A program made the position numbers and the translations under genes. A stretch of 64,000 nucleotides of DNA from Brevundimonas albigilva (GTDB taxonomy: Bacteria; Pseudomonadota; Alphaproteobacteria; Caulobacterales; Caulobacteraceae), in NCBI RefSeq assembly GCF_023503965.1, contig NZ_CP097298.1, positions 372,001 through 436,000 of the forward strand, given 5' to 3'. Below are positions 1-8,951 of this stretch, piece after piece. The notes under the pieces were generated by a model. The model made no database searches, was not told where the DNA came from, and saw only the letters and a list, made by a program, of their open reading frames with translations. Positions within the stretch are counted from its first letter, which is position 1. The number at the start of each line of letters is the position of its first letter.

Positions 1-1034
1 AGGGAATCACGCTCGGCCTGGGTGTTGATCCGCGTGGACTCCAGTTCGGTCCAGATCGGGTTCGGTCCGGTGCGGACCTCCCGCGGTCCGACAGCCGTGC
101 CGGACGCCACATACTGCTGCAGCTGGGCAATGCGCGCCTCGATGTCCTTCACCGGCTGGGCTTCGGCCGTGTAGCGCGACAGAAGCTGCTCGCGCTCGGT
201 GCGCAGCTGCAGCACCTGGTCCTGCGCCGAGATGTTCAAATCCTGCTGCAGCGCGACCTCGGCCGGGGTCTGGTTCTGCTGGGCGACCAGGGTCTGCAGC
301 CGCCGCGCGGCCTGGTTCAGCTGGGCCTGCACCGACAACCGCTCGGCGTAGGTGGTCTGATAGGTGGCCGCCAGCGTCGCCTTCGCGGCGGCGAAGTCGC
401 CGATGTTGTTCGAGGCCAGAAACTGCTCATAGGCCTGGTCCGCCTGGGCCAGATCGCCCTCGAAGGCCCGGCGCTGGCTGGCGATGGCGGGCGTCTTGTC
501 CAGGAAGACCTCGCGGCGATAGGCCAGGTACTGGTCGATCACGGCGTTCAACACCCGCGCCGCCCGTTCGGCGTCATCGGCCTCATAGCTCAACTGGATC
601 ACGGCGCTGCCGGGCGCCGTGCCGACGCCAAGGCTGGTCCCCAGCACCTTGCGCGCGGCCGCCTGGGCGCGTTCGGGCGATCCCTTGGGCTGTTCGCCCA
701 GGATCGCCGCGGGGCCCAGCGCCTCGACCACGCGCTGGCGGACCTGGCTGGAGCTCAGGATGCTGGCCTCGGCGTTGGCCACCTCATCGCCCTGCGGCGC
801 CTGGGCCTGGCCGTCGGCGCCCACGCGGGGGCGATAGACGTATTCCTGCCCCACCCCCGCGAACACCGCGCCGGTGGCCGTGTATGTCCGCTTCAGGGTG
901 AAGGCCAGCGCGGCGCCGATGGCGAAGATCACCAGGAACACCACAATCATCAGCAGCAGTTCGCGGAACAGCAGGCCCACGACGTCCAGCACGCCGTAGC
1001 GCGGTCTTGCCGTGACATGGGCCGTCGAAGGCAT
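1..1034 (-). CDS. Wzz/GumC-type polysaccharide co-polymerase (partial)
   Basis: Inner-membrane chain-length determinant and export protein for a surface polysaccharide. Only the first ~344 residues are present, because the gene runs off the left edge. From the ATG at 1034 the product has a short cytoplasmic N-terminus, one hydrophobic segment (about residues 18-42) and a long helical periplasmic region rich in Gln, Ala and Leu with coiled-coil character (about 170-330), the order typical of Wzz/GumC proteins. The region that would hold the second membrane segment and any tyrosine-kinase domain is outside the window, so the subfamily cannot be decided. It is divergent from an export lipoprotein gene at 1157, and the two would act in one envelope-spanning exporter. 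HfsA of the Caulobacter holdfast is a family member, but the divergent order differs from hfsDAB. Confidence 0.8.
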   Translation of the reverse strand, partial: MPSTAHVTARPRYGVLDVVGLLFRELLLMIVVFLVIFAIGAALAFTLKRTYTATGAVFAGVGQEYVYRPRVGADGQAQAPQGDEVANAEASILSSSQVRQRVVEALGPAAILGEQPKGSPERAQAAARKVLGTSLGVGTAPGSAVIQLSYEADDAERAARVLNAVIDQYLAYRREVFLDKTPAIASQRRAFEGDLAQADQAYEQFLASNNIGDFAAAKATLAATYQTTYAERLSVQAQLNQAARRLQTLVAQQNQTPAEVALQQDLNISAQDQVLQLRTEREQLLSRYTAEAQPVKDIEARIAQLQQYVASGTAVGPREVRTGPNPIWTELESTRINTQAERDS

Positions 1035-1086
1035 GGCGGGGCCGAATCCATAAACGCTTGTTCAACCCACCCTTCGCCGACCCGCG

Positions 1087-1101
1087 TTAACCACTGGTTA
1101 C
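1087..1101. promoter_or_regulatory. CtrA-like TTAA-N7-TTA box, also a small palindrome
   Basis: The bases TTAACCACTGGTTAC match seven of eight fixed positions of the CtrA consensus TTAA-N7-TTAA. They are also a near-perfect dyad (TAACC-N3-GGTTA). The site lies in the 122-bp region between the divergent polysaccharide genes starting at 1034 (minus) and 1157 (plus), where a shared operator would be expected. CtrA control is inference from motif and likely taxon. Confidence 0.35.
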
Positions 1102-1156
1102 CCATAAGCGGCGACGCTGCATCGACGCTGTGCATCCCTCGGATCGACCGATTCCC

Positions 1157-1908
1157 ATGACGCCTGATCGCCGCCTGTTCCTGATGGCCCTGGGCTCGAC
1201 CGCCCTGCCGCTGCTGGCGGCGTGCGGCGGCGGGAACGGCGCGCGGATGCCCCGCCCGGCAGGCGTACAACGCGTTCAGGCTGCGCCCCCGGCGACTTTC
1301 CCGGCATTCCCTTCGCCGACTGGACGGACGCCGAGCCGGAATATCTGCTGTATCCCGGCGACGAGATCGAGGTGGCCATGCCCACGGCGGCCGAGCTGAC
1401 GCGCACCCTGCGCGTGGCGCCGGACGGGCGCATCGCCCTTCCGCTTATCGGAAACGTCATGGCGGCGGATCGCAGCCTGACCGAACTGCAGCAGGGCCTG
1501 TCGGCGGCCTACGCCTCGCAGTTGGTGCGGCCGGTGATCGAGGTGACGCTGCGCCAAGCCGGCCCGATCCGCGTCTGGGTCGACGGGGAAGTGCGCACCC
1601 CCGGCGTGATCGAGATGGTCGGCGACCTGGACGCCTATCAGGCCGTGGTGCAGGCCGGCGGCCTGACGCCGGGCGCCCAGGCGCGCAGCGTGGCCCTGAT
1701 CCGACGCGGGCCGGGCGGCAGCCGCATGATGCGGGTCATCGACCTGCGTCCGCGCCAGGCCGAGGTCGTGGCCCTGCGTCGCGGCGACATCCTGTTCGTG
1801 CCGCGCTCGACCCTGGGCGAACTGGCGGCCTTCTTCACCCAGGTGCGCAGCGCCTTGCCGGTCGGCTTCAGCTACGCCATCAACGGCAACACCTACGCCT
1901 CGTCCTGA
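1157..1908 (+). CDS. Polysaccharide export lipoprotein (Wza/GumB OPX family), frameshifted
   Basis: Outer-membrane lipoprotein thought to form the exit channel for an exopolysaccharide. The ATG at 1157 opens a lipoprotein signal with a lipobox-like LLAAC (residues 19-23). The conserved body continues one frame over: a Poly_export domain beginning near YLLYPGDEIEV, then an SLBB domain (VWVDGEVRTPGVIE) with a second conserved stretch (LRRGDILFVP). The frames meet at the C run at 1286-1290. Adding one C joins them into a 250-residue protein, so one base is probably missing. The pair with the co-polymerase at 1034 supports the role. Not clearly holdfast HfsD, because the gene order differs. Confidence 0.8.
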
Positions 1909-1920
1909 CGGCGCGGGCCG

Positions 1921-2232
1921 TCAGGCCACCAGGCGGACGACGCCCCGGTCGATGTAGCGGCGCGCGGCGCGCTGGGCCTCGGCCAGCTCCTCGCGCTCCA
2001 TCTCCTGGCTCATCTCGCGGCGATAGACGCGCGCCTCGATCGAGCCCTTCATGGCCGCCAGGTTGAAGATCATGTGGGCCGAGACCCGGTCCATCGGGCA
2101 GCCGCCCGATCCGGCCGAATACATCATGCCCAGCTTGAACAGGTCGTCGCCCGACATGTCCGGCGTCGGCAGCGGCAGGCCCTGGTCTTGCGCGCCGGCC
2201 TGCAGGTCGTGCGCCATTTCTTGCGCGTTCAT
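1921..2232 (-). CDS. Small Sel1-repeat protein
   Basis: A 103-residue protein with one recognisable Sel1-like (TPR-type) repeat: DDLFKLGMMYSAGSGG followed by VSAHMIFNLAAMKGS (about residues 30-65), the hallmark Gly-x-Met-Tyr and Asn-Leu-Ala-Ala pattern. The C-terminus is charged and helical. No signal peptide is seen, so it is probably cytoplasmic. The start at 2232 is chosen because GGGAGA lies 8 bases upstream; an upstream in-frame ATG at 2352 lacks such a site. Sel1 repeats mediate protein-protein contacts; the partner is unknown. It is a single-gene unit convergent with the export lipoprotein, whose stop is 12 bases away. Confidence 0.75.
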   Translation of the reverse strand: MNAQEMAHDLQAGAQDQGLPLPTPDMSGDDLFKLGMMYSAGSGGCPMDRVSAHMIFNLAAMKGSIEARVYRREMSQEMEREELAEAQRAARRYIDRGVVRLVA

Positions 2233-2403
2233 CACCGTATCTCCCGTCGGGCGCCGTTCTGGGCCCGCCTCTGATACGCGATCAAATACCCACGTTTTGA
2301 AGTTAAAGTTAACGTGCGGGGCCGCCGACGATCTTTTCAGTAAAGCAGGCATGAATACTCCCCGACGCCTTCACGCCTTTGAAACCTCTCGGCAATCTTC
2401 CGT

Positions 2404-3129
2404 TCATTCCTTGCGCGCGCGTTGACCGAAAAGCATTCGCCGCGCGGCCTCGGCTTGCGTCCCCGACGCCGCCAGGTTTCGGCGCAGGTCCTCGCCCAGC
2501 GCTCGGCCCTTCCGGACCGCCGGCCTGTCGCCCACGCGCGCCACCCAGGCCTTGAGGTTCGGGAACTCCTCCAGGTCCTGGCCCTGCAGCGCGGGCAGGA
2601 TCCAGGGCCAGGCCGCCATGTCGGCGATGGAGTAGTCGCCGGCCAGATAGTCGCGGTCCGCCAGACGTCGATCCATCACGCCGTAGAGCCGATGCGTCTC
2701 GTCCGTATAGCGCCGAACGCCATAGGCGATCTGGCGCTGGTCCAGGATCATGGCGGGGGCGTACTGGCGGAAATGGTGGGTCTGGCCCGCCATCGGCCCC
2801 AGGCCCCCCACCTGCCAGAACAGCCATTGGTCGACCTCGGCCTTGGCGCGGGGATCGGCGGGATAGAAGCGTCCCGACTTGGCGCCCAGATACTGCAGGA
2901 TGGCGCCGGATTCGAAGAGGGAGATCGGCTGCCCGTCCGGCCCGTCCGGATCGACGATGGCGGGCATGCGGCCGTTGGGGCTGATGGCCTGAAATGCGGG
3001 CGTGAACTGCTCGCCCGCGCCGATGTTCACCGGCTTCACCTCATAGGCCAGCCCCATCTCCTCCAGGGCGATGGAGACCTTCCAGCCGTTGGGCGTGGGC
3101 CAGTACCAGAGTTCGATCGGTAGGGACAT
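2404..3129 (-). CDS. Glutathione S-transferase, nu-class (YfcG/YghU-like)
   Basis: A 241-residue cytoplasmic enzyme with an N-terminal thioredoxin fold (about 1-85) and an all-helical C-terminal domain (about 95-210). ELWYWPTPNGWKVSIALEE and SPNGRMPAIVD match the glutathione-binding loop of the nu-class disulfide oxidoreductases YfcG and YghU, as does LFESGAILQYL. Family members reduce small disulfides or peroxides with two bound glutathiones rather than acting as classical conjugating transferases. Start at 3129, where the family's N-terminus begins; an in-frame extension to 3264 overlaps the divergent sulfotransferase and is not family-like. The substrate cannot be read from sequence. Confidence 0.88.
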   Translation of the reverse strand: MSLPIELWYWPTPNGWKVSIALEEMGLAYEVKPVNIGAGEQFTPAFQAISPNGRMPAIVDPDGPDGQPISLFESGAILQYLGAKSGRFYPADPRAKAEVDQWLFWQVGGLGPMAGQTHHFRQYAPAMILDQRQIAYGVRRYTDETHRLYGVMDRRLADRDYLAGDYSIADMAAWPWILPALQGQDLEEFPNLKAWVARVGDRPAVRKGRALGEDLRRNLAASGTQAEAARRMLFGQRARKE

Positions 3130-3205
3130 GAAGCGAGCCTCGCGTTGACGGAAACCTGCGCCCCACGGTATCGCCGGGCGCGGTTCGCGCAAAGGAGTCG
3201 TCCGA

Positions 3206-4045
3206 TTGGGCCAGCTTTCAGACACCGGCCCCGTCGCCATCGGCGCCCTGGGCGGCAGCGGCACGCGGATGATCGCCCAGCTGCTGCGCCAGGCCGGCTA
3301 TGACCTGGGCTCCGACCTGAACATGCCCAACGACAATCTGTGGGCCGCCCTGCTGATGAACCGGCGCGACCTGGCCGTGGCGACCGAGCCCCAGTTCGCC
3401 CGCGTGGCCGGCTTCCTGTTCGACCGTATCCAGGGCCGGCGTCCGTCGCCCGAAGCCGTCGATCTGGCCTGGGCGCTGGCCGCCCGTCCGCACCCCCAGT
3501 ACTCCGAACCCTGGCTGATGGAGCGCGCGCGGACCTTCATCGAGGGACCCTTCACGGACGCGCCCCCGCCCCTGTGGGGCTGGAAACTGCCGCCCACGCA
3601 CGTCTTCGCCGACCGCTTCCTGACCCTGCGGCCCGACCTGCGCTACATCCATGTGGTTCGAAACGGTCTCGACATGGCCTTCAGCCGCAACCAGAACCAG
3701 CGCGCCTATTGGGGGCCCGTCTTCCTGGCGCGCGAGGTCCAGCCCACGCCGCGCGACGCCCTGGCCTACTGGTGCGCGGTCCAGCGTCGCATGGAGGCGC
3801 TGAAAAGCCAGTTCCCGGACCGCATCCTGGCCGTCGACTTCGACCGCTTCTGTCGCGAGCCGCGCCAGGTCTGCGCCGAAATCCTGACCTTCTGCGGCCG
3901 GCCCGCCGACACCCGGGTCATCGAGGCGGTGGCCGGCGAGGTCCGCACGCCGGACTCGATGGGCGGCTACCGTCGGCAGGACCTGTCCGATCTGGACACC
4001 CGCGACGTCGCCTATGTCGCCGCACAGGGCTATCCGATCGACTGA
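3206..4045 (+). CDS. Sulfotransferase family protein
   Basis: A 279-residue protein with the two PAPS-binding signatures of sulfotransferases: an N-terminal P-loop-like segment GALGGSGTRMIAQLL (about residues 12-27) and a 3'-phosphate-binding segment YIHVVRNGLDMAFSRNQNQ (about 146-164). It would transfer sulfate from PAPS to an unknown acceptor such as a glycan or lipid. The start is TTG at 3206, supported by AAAGGAG ending 8 bases upstream (3191-3197); no ATG is placed as well. It is divergent from the GST gene. No membrane segment is evident. Sulfation of the nearby exported polysaccharide is possible but only a guess. Confidence 0.75.
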   Translation: MGQLSDTGPVAIGALGGSGTRMIAQLLRQAGYDLGSDLNMPNDNLWAALLMNRRDLAVATEPQFARVAGFLFDRIQGRRPSPEAVDLAWALAARPHPQYSEPWLMERARTFIEGPFTDAPPPLWGWKLPPTHVFADRFLTLRPDLRYIHVVRNGLDMAFSRNQNQRAYWGPVFLAREVQPTPRDALAYWCAVQRRMEALKSQFPDRILAVDFDRFCREPRQVCAEILTFCGRPADTRVIEAVAGEVRTPDSMGGYRRQDLSDLDTRDVAYVAAQGYPID

Positions 4046-4151
4046 CGCTTTCGTCCCATCCTGACACGATCGTTCAGGACGAGTTCATGCGCCGGGCCCG
4101 AAGCTCGCCCCATCAACGGAAGCCGCCCCAGGCTTCAGATCGGAGCAGCAG

Positions 4152-4715
4152 ATGAACCGCCTGACCAAAGCCGCTGTCGTCGCCCTCGCGCTGTCGACCA
4201 CGGCCGTCCCCATGCTCGCAGAGGCCCAGAGCCGCGACCGGCGCGAATACCGCCAGGATCGCCGCGACGACCGCCGAGACTTCCGCAACGAGCGCCGTGA
4301 CGACCGACGCGACTGGCGCCAGGGCGACTACCGCAATCGCGGCGACTACCGCCAGGATCGCCGCGACGACCGGCGGGACTATCGCGACGAGCGCCGCGAC
4401 GACCGCTGGGATCGCGGCAACGCCAACTGGTGGCGCGGCCGTTCCGATTTCCGCGGCTACACCGGCCCGCGTCGGAACTACTGGTACGCGCCGGGTCACG
4501 GCTATTATCGGGTCGAGCCGCGCTATTACGGTTATCGCTGGCGGACCGGCGGCTACCTGCCCGCCCAGTACCGCGGCTACTATGTCAGCGATCCCTACTT
4601 CTACGGCCTTCGCCCGGCGCCGCGCGGCTATCGCTACGTCCATGCGGGCAGCGACATCCTGTTGGTCGCGGTCGCCACCGGCCTGATCGCCAGCGTCCTG
4701 TCCAACGTCTACTGA
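4152..4715 (+). CDS. RcnB-like periplasmic protein with Arg/Asp repeats (1)
   Basis: A 187-residue secreted protein. A signal peptide (about 1-26, ending AEAQS) is followed by a charge-alternating stretch of repeated DRRDDRR/YRQDRRDD units (about 27-95). The C-terminal half matches the RcnB fold (SDFRGYTGPRRNYWYAPGHGY, then YRWRTGGYLPAQYR), ending in a hydrophobic segment. E. coli RcnB is a periplasmic factor in nickel/cobalt homeostasis, but most alphaproteobacterial paralogues have no tested role. Start at 4152 after GGAG. Its stop is followed by a clear hairpin terminator, and a second paralogue follows, making a tandem pair. Confidence 0.78.
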   Translation: MNRLTKAAVVALALSTTAVPMLAEAQSRDRREYRQDRRDDRRDFRNERRDDRRDWRQGDYRNRGDYRQDRRDDRRDYRDERRDDRWDRGNANWWRGRSDFRGYTGPRRNYWYAPGHGYYRVEPRYYGYRWRTGGYLPAQYRGYYVSDPYFYGLRPAPRGYRYVHAGSDILLVAVATGLIASVLSNVY

Positions 4716-4739
4716 CGCCGTCCGGAAACCGCCTGCAGA

Positions 4740-4766
4740 CCCCGCGAGCCCCACTCGCGGGGTTTT
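4740..4766 (+). terminator. Intrinsic terminator after first RcnB-like gene
   Basis: The 9-bp stem CCCCGCGAG / CTCGCGGGG, with a 5-base loop and a following TTTT, lies 25 bases after the stop at 4715. It separates the two rcnB-like genes into independent transcription units. Confidence 0.8.
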
Positions 4767-4868
4767 CCGCGCGCGCGGCGCGCCGAACGGCGTTCAGATC
4801 GGGTTCATGGACCGGGCGCGACAGTGGACCACAAGCCGCAGGAAGGCGGCATTCGAGGAAGAGAAGCC

Positions 4869-5831
4869 ATGAAACGCCTGCTGATGGCCTTCACCGCCGT
4901 CGCCGCCCTGGCCGGACCGCTGTCGGCGCCGGTCCAGGCCCTGGCGCAGGAGCGCGAGGATCGGGCCGAACGCCCGCAACGTCCGTCCATCGAGCGCCGC
5001 GCGCCCCGGACCGAAGACCGCTCCCCGCGGCCGTCCCGGGAAACGCGCGGAGAGACGCCCCGTCCGCCGCGCCCGGACAGGCCCGAGCGCCCGGCCCGTC
5101 CGAACGTCGGCGGCGACCGGCCGGATCGTCCCAGCCGGCCCGACCGACCCAATGAGGGGTGGAACCGCCCCGATCGACCGGACAGGCCCGGCACGCCCGG
5201 CGTCCGGCCCACTCGGCCGGACCGCCCTGATCGCCCCAATCCACCCGACCGACCCGGCGACGGGCCGGCTCGTCCTGGCGGTTCCGAAGGCCGACCGGAT
5301 CGCCCGGACGGCCCCAATCGCCCGGATCGCCCCAACCGGCCCGACCGACCCAACGAAGGTTGGAACCGCCCCGACCGGCCGGATCGTCCGGGCCAGGGCT
5401 GGAACCGTCCGGGCCGTCCCGACCGCCCTGGAGACGGGTGGAACCGACCGGGCCGCGACCGCGATCATGGCGACTTCCATCGCCGCTTCGACCGTGACCA
5501 GTGGCGGCGGGATTTCTACCGCAACCATCGCGCCGACTGGTGGCGGAACGACCGACGTTTCCGGGGCTACAGCGGCGTGCGGATCGGCTTCTATTTCGCG
5601 CCGGGCTGGGGCTACTACAGCGTCCCGCGCTCCTACTGGGGCCGGACCTGGTCGGTGGGGCAGTATCTGCCCGACACCTTCTGGCGCTATCGCCTGGACG
5701 ACTGGCGGACCTACGGCCTGGGCTATCCGCCCGAAGGCACGCGCTGGGTGGCGGTCGACAATACGATCTACCTGATCGACGAATACGACGGATACATCAT
5801 CGAGGTGATCCGCAACGCCTGGAGCTGGTAG
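4869..5831 (+). CDS. RcnB-like periplasmic protein with Pro/Asp/Arg repeats (2)
   Basis: A 320-residue secreted paralogue of the upstream protein. Signal peptide about 1-27 (VQALAQ). Residues about 30-200 are low-complexity PDRP and RPDRPG units, including repeated GWNRPDRPDRPG-like blocks, and are predicted disordered. The C-terminal ~110 residues carry the RcnB domain (RGYSGVRIGFYFAPGWGYYS, SVGQYLPDTFWRY, DDWRTYGLGYPPEGTRWV). Start at 4869, after a GAGGAAGAGAAG ribosome-binding region; the upstream in-frame ATG at 4824 would bury the signal peptide. The proline-rich spacer could reach across periplasm or wall, which is inference. A strong terminator follows directly. Confidence 0.78.
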   Translation: MKRLLMAFTAVAALAGPLSAPVQALAQEREDRAERPQRPSIERRAPRTEDRSPRPSRETRGETPRPPRPDRPERPARPNVGGDRPDRPSRPDRPNEGWNRPDRPDRPGTPGVRPTRPDRPDRPNPPDRPGDGPARPGGSEGRPDRPDGPNRPDRPNRPDRPNEGWNRPDRPDRPGQGWNRPGRPDRPGDGWNRPGRDRDHGDFHRRFDRDQWRRDFYRNHRADWWRNDRRFRGYSGVRIGFYFAPGWGYYSVPRSYWGRTWSVGQYLPDTFWRYRLDDWRTYGLGYPPEGTRWVAVDNTIYLIDEYDGYIIEVIRNAWSW

Positions 5832-5845
5832 CCGCGCAGGACAAG

Positions 5846-5878
5846 GGGGCCCGGAGAGCAATCTCCGGGCCCCTTTTT
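5846..5878 (+). terminator. Strong intrinsic terminator
   Basis: A perfect 12-bp stem, GGGGCCCGGAGA / TCTCCGGGCCCC, closed by a GCAA tetraloop and followed by TTTTT. It ends the second rcnB-like transcript just before the 3' end of the convergent gatB. Confidence 0.93.
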
Positions 5879-5888
5879 CGGCGGCGGC

Positions 5889-7388
5889 TCAGAGGCCGAG
5901 CTTGGCCTTCAGGATGTCGTTGACGGCCGCCGGATTGGCCTTGCCGCCGGTGGCCTTCATGACCTGGCCGACGAACCAGCCGATGGCCTGGGGCTTTTCG
6001 GCCACCGCCGCCGCCTTGTCGGGGTTGGCGGCGATGATCTCGTCGACCGCCTTCTCGATGGCGCCGGTGTCGGTCACCTGCTTCAGGCCGTGCTTCTCCA
6101 CCACCTCGGAGGGCGAGCCTTCGCCGTTCCAGACGTGGTCGAACACCTCCTTGGCGATCTTGGAGGAGATGACGCCTTCCTCGATCAGCTTGACCAGTTC
6201 GGCCACGTGCGCGGCCGGCAGCGGGTTCTCGCTGAAGTCCTTGCCGTCGGCGGCCAGGCGCGCCGAGACCTCGTTCGTGACCCAGTTGGACACCAGTTTG
6301 GCGTCCCTCCCCTTGGCCGCCGCCTCGAAGTAATCGGCCTTGGCCTGTTCCGAGATCAGCACCACAGCGTCGTACTGCGACAGGCCGTATTCGCTCATCA
6401 GCCGCTTGCGCTTCTCGTCGGGCAGCTCCGGCAGCGACGCCTTGATGTCAGCGATCCACGCCTCTTCCAGGTCCAGCGGCAGCAGGTCCGGGTCGGGGAA
6501 GTAGCGATAGTCCATCGCCTCTTCCTTGGACCGCATCGAGCGGGTCTCGCCTTTGGTCGGGTCGAACAGGCGCGTCTCCTGCACGACCGCGCCGCCGTCC
6601 TCGATGATCTCGATCTGGCGACGCGCCTCGTACTGGATGGCCTGGGAGATGAAGCGGAAGCTGTTGACGTTCTTGATCTCGCAGCGCGTGCCCAGATAGC
6701 TGAAGTCGCCCGTTTCCTTGAACTTGTCGTAGTTCCCGGCCCGGCAGACCGACACGTTCACGTCGGCGCGCAGATTGCCCTTCTCCATGTCCCCGTCGCA
6801 GGTGCCCAGGTAGATCAGGATGGTCCTGATCTTCTTGACGTAGGCGACCGCCTCTTCCGGGCTGCGCAGGTCCGGCTTGGAGACGATCTCCATCAGGGCC
6901 GTGCCCGCTCGGTTCAGGTCGACATAGCTTTCGGTCGGCGACAGGTCGTGGATCAGCTTGCCCGCGTCCTGCTCCAGGTGCAGCCGCTCGATGCCGACGT
7001 TGAAGAAGCTGCCATCCTCGGCCTCCACCTCGACCACGCCTTCGCCGACGATCGGATAGAACAGCTGGCTGATCTGATAGCCGGTCGGCAGGTCGGGATA
7101 GAAATAGTTCTTGCGGTCGAACTGGCTGCGCCTGTTGATCTTGGCGCGCAGGCCCAGGCCCGTCTTCACCGCCTGTTCGACGCAGTGCCTGTTCAGCGTC
7201 GGCAGCATGCCGGGAAAGCCCGCGTCCACCAGCGACACCTGCTCGTTCGGCCCGGCGCCGAAGCCGACGGCGGCCCCGGAGAACAGCTTGGCCCTGGAGG
7301 CCACCTGGGCGTGGATCTCCAGCCCCATGACGATTTCCCACGGGCCGGTCCGGCCCTGGATCAACTTGGTGTTCGCGGTATCGGTCAT
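5889..7388 (-). CDS. gatB: Asp-tRNA(Asn)/Glu-tRNA(Gln) amidotransferase subunit B
   Basis: GatB, 499 residues, the kinase/tRNA-binding subunit of the GatCAB complex. The complex converts Glu-tRNA(Gln), and Asp-tRNA(Asn) where needed, to the amidated forms using ammonia from GatA. The N-terminus [13 protein letters not shown] and later [30 protein letters not shown] region are GatB hallmarks; the C-terminal ~150 residues form the YqeY/GatB tail domain ([20 protein letters not shown]). Length and start fit the family. gatC and gatA lie together 4.4 kb away at 11774-13545, so the operon is split. It faces the second rcnB-like gene with a terminator between them. Confidence 0.97.
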   Translation of the reverse strand: MTDTANTKLIQGRTGPWEIVMGLEIHAQVASRAKLFSGAAVGFGAGPNEQVSLVDAGFPGMLPTLNRHCVEQAVKTGLGLRAKINRRSQFDRKNYFYPDLPTGYQISQLFYPIVGEGVVEVEAEDGSFFNVGIERLHLEQDAGKLIHDLSPTESYVDLNRAGTALMEIVSKPDLRSPEEAVAYVKKIRTILIYLGTCDGDMEKGNLRADVNVSVCRAGNYDKFKETGDFSYLGTRCEIKNVNSFRFISQAIQYEARRQIEIIEDGGAVVQETRLFDPTKGETRSMRSKEEAMDYRYFPDPDLLPLDLEEAWIADIKASLPELPDEKRKRLMSEYGLSQYDAVVLISEQAKADYFEAAAKGRDAKLVSNWVTNEVSARLAADGKDFSENPLPAAHVAELVKLIEEGVISSKIAKEVFDHVWNGEGSPSEVVEKHGLKQVTDTGAIEKAVDEIIAANPDKAAAVAEKPQAIGWFVGQVMKATGGKANPAAVNDILKAKLGL

Positions 7389-7484
7389 GCGCCCGTCCTA
7401 GCGCTCCGCCGGGCGCGGAGAAAGAGGCTGTCTTGAGGATGTCGCGAAACCGCGCTCATCTTCGTCTTCCCAATGGAGATTCCC

Positions 7485-7826
7485 ATGACCAAGACCGTCT
7501 TCGCCGCCGCCGCCGCTACCCTGCTGCTTGCCGGGGCCGCCTCCGCCCAGACCGCCCCCGCCCCCGCTGAAGACCATTCGGCCCACGCCGGCCATGCGCC
7601 CGCCGCGGCGCGGCCCACCATCGAAAGCTCCATCGAAGCCCTGGTCGCCGACCCGGCGACCAAGACGGTGATGGACAAGCACCTGCCGGGCCTGGCCGAT
7701 CATCCCGCCTATGGCCAGTTCAAGGGCATGACCCTGCGCCAGGTCGCCCCCTTCTCGCAGGGTCACATCACCGACGCCGTGATCGCCGCCATCGACGCCG
7801 ACCTGAAGGCCCTGCCCGCGGCCTGA
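7485..7826 (+). CDS. Small secreted protein of unknown function
   Basis: A 113-residue protein with a clear signal peptide (about 1-21, AGAASAQ). A short His-rich stretch (DHSAHAGHAP) follows, then a compact helical domain: IESSIEALVADPATKTVMDK, a PGL-x-x-HP motif, QFKGMTLRQVAPFSQG and a C-terminal amphipathic helix. Similar domains occur as uncharacterised exported proteins in sphingomonads and caulobacters; I know of no assigned activity. The His cluster might bind metal, which is conjecture. Start at 7485 because GGAG sits 7 bases upstream; the ATG at 7473 has no ribosome-binding site. A terminator follows. Confidence 0.7.
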   Translation: MTKTVFAAAAATLLLAGAASAQTAPAPAEDHSAHAGHAPAAARPTIESSIEALVADPATKTVMDKHLPGLADHPAYGQFKGMTLRQVAPFSQGHITDAVIAAIDADLKALPAA

Positions 7827-7848
7827 GGCCGAACAGCCTGAAACAGGA

Positions 7849-7882
7849 AGGGCGGCCGGATGCGCTCCGGCCGCCCTTTTTT
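7849..7882 (+). terminator. Intrinsic terminator between convergent genes
   Basis: A 12-bp perfect stem, AGGGCGGCCGGA / TCCGGCCGCCCT, with a 5-base loop and then TTTTT, lies between the stop of the small secreted protein (7826) and the stop of adhP (7903). Confidence 0.93.
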
Positions 7883-7902
7883 GCATTCCGATCCCGCCGG
7901 GA

Positions 7903-8934
7903 TCAGTTGATCTTCATCACCACCCGGCCCTCGATCTGGCCCTTGTGCATTCGCTGGAAGATGTCGTTGATGTTCTCCAGCGGCTCGACGGAGACGGTCG
8001 CCTTGACCTTTCCCTCGCCGGCGAACTGAAGCGCCTCCTGCAGGTCCAGCCGCGTGCCGACGATGGAGCCGCGCACCGTCGTGCCGTTCAGCACCATGTC
8101 GAAGATCGACAGCGGGAATTCGCCCGGCGGCAGGCCGTTCAGGGCGATGGTCGCTCCGCGCGCCGTCATGTTGACCGCCTGTTCGAACGCCTTGGGCGAC
8201 ACCGCCGTGACCAGAACGCCCTGCGCGCCGCCGTCGGTCTGGGCCTTGATGTCGGCGGCCGGGTCGTTGGAGGTCTTGGCGTTGACCGTCACCGTCGCGC
8301 CCAGGCGCCGGGCCAGGTCCAGCTTGGCGTCGTCCACGTCCACGGCGGCCACGTTCATGCCCATGGCCTTGGCGTACTGCACCGCCACGTGCCCCAGACC
8401 GCCGATGCCCGAGATCACCACCCAGTCGCCCGGCCTGGTGTCCGTCATCTTCAGCCCTTTGTAGACCGTCACGCCGGCGCACAGGATCGGCGCGATCTCT
8501 GTGAAGTCGACGTTGTCGGGCAGGTGGCCGACATAGTCGGGATCGGCGATGGCGTATTCGGCGAAACCGCCGTTGACCGAATAGCCGGTGTTCTCCTGCT
8601 CGTGGCACAGGGTCTCCCAGCCGCCCAGACAGTGCTTGCAGTGGCCGCAGGCGGAGTAGAGCCACGGCACGCCGACCCGGTCACCTTCCTTGACCAGCTT
8701 GACGCCCGCGCCGACCGCCGAGACGTAGCCGACGCCCTCATGGCCGGGGATGAAGGGCGGGTTGGGCTTCACCGGCCAGTCGCCCTCGGCGGCGTGCAGG
8801 TCGGTGTGGCAGACGCCGGACGCCTCGATCTTGACCTGGATCTGGCCGGGGCCCGGTTCGGGCACGGCCACCTCGTCGATGGTCAGCGGCTGGCCGAACG
8901 CGCGCACCACGGCGGCCTTCATGGTCTTTGGCAT
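7903..8934 (-). CDS. adhP: Zinc-dependent alcohol dehydrogenase (AdhP type)
   Basis: A 343-residue medium-chain dehydrogenase oxidising primary alcohols to aldehydes with NAD+. Catalytic zinc ligands Cys42, His65-Glu66 (GHEG) and Cys152 are present, as are the four structural-zinc cysteines 96, 99, 102 and 110. The nucleotide fold shows GIGGLG at about 176-181. These features and the length match propanol-preferring AdhP. Start at 8934, preceded by AGAGAGG; an in-frame extension to 8982 is not conserved. It follows aldB on the same strand after a leader with three hairpins, so alcohol to aldehyde to acid oxidation would be one unit. The last hairpin plus T-run sits only ~18 bases before the ATG. 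Confidence 0.95.
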   Translation of the reverse strand: MPKTMKAAVVRAFGQPLTIDEVAVPEPGPGQIQVKIEASGVCHTDLHAAEGDWPVKPNPPFIPGHEGVGYVSAVGAGVKLVKEGDRVGVPWLYSACGHCKHCLGGWETLCHEQENTGYSVNGGFAEYAIADPDYVGHLPDNVDFTEIAPILCAGVTVYKGLKMTDTRPGDWVVISGIGGLGHVAVQYAKAMGMNVAAVDVDDAKLDLARRLGATVTVNAKTSNDPAADIKAQTDGGAQGVLVTAVSPKAFEQAVNMTARGATIALNGLPPGEFPLSIFDMVLNGTTVRGSIVGTRLDLQEALQFAGEGKVKATVSVEPLENINDIFQRMHKGQIEGRVVMKIN

Positions 8935-8951
8935 GGGACACCTCTCTCGGG

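Noticed and set aside
2281-2325. GTTAAAGTTAAC upstream of the Sel1 gene as a CtrA site
   Set aside because: The spacing between TTAA units does not fit TTAA-N7-TTAA in either orientation.
5152-5775. Thr/Ala-rich frame overlapping the second RcnB-like gene
   Set aside because: It arises from the same PDRP-coding repeats in another frame; signal peptide, terminator and RcnB domain all support the 4869-5831 frame.
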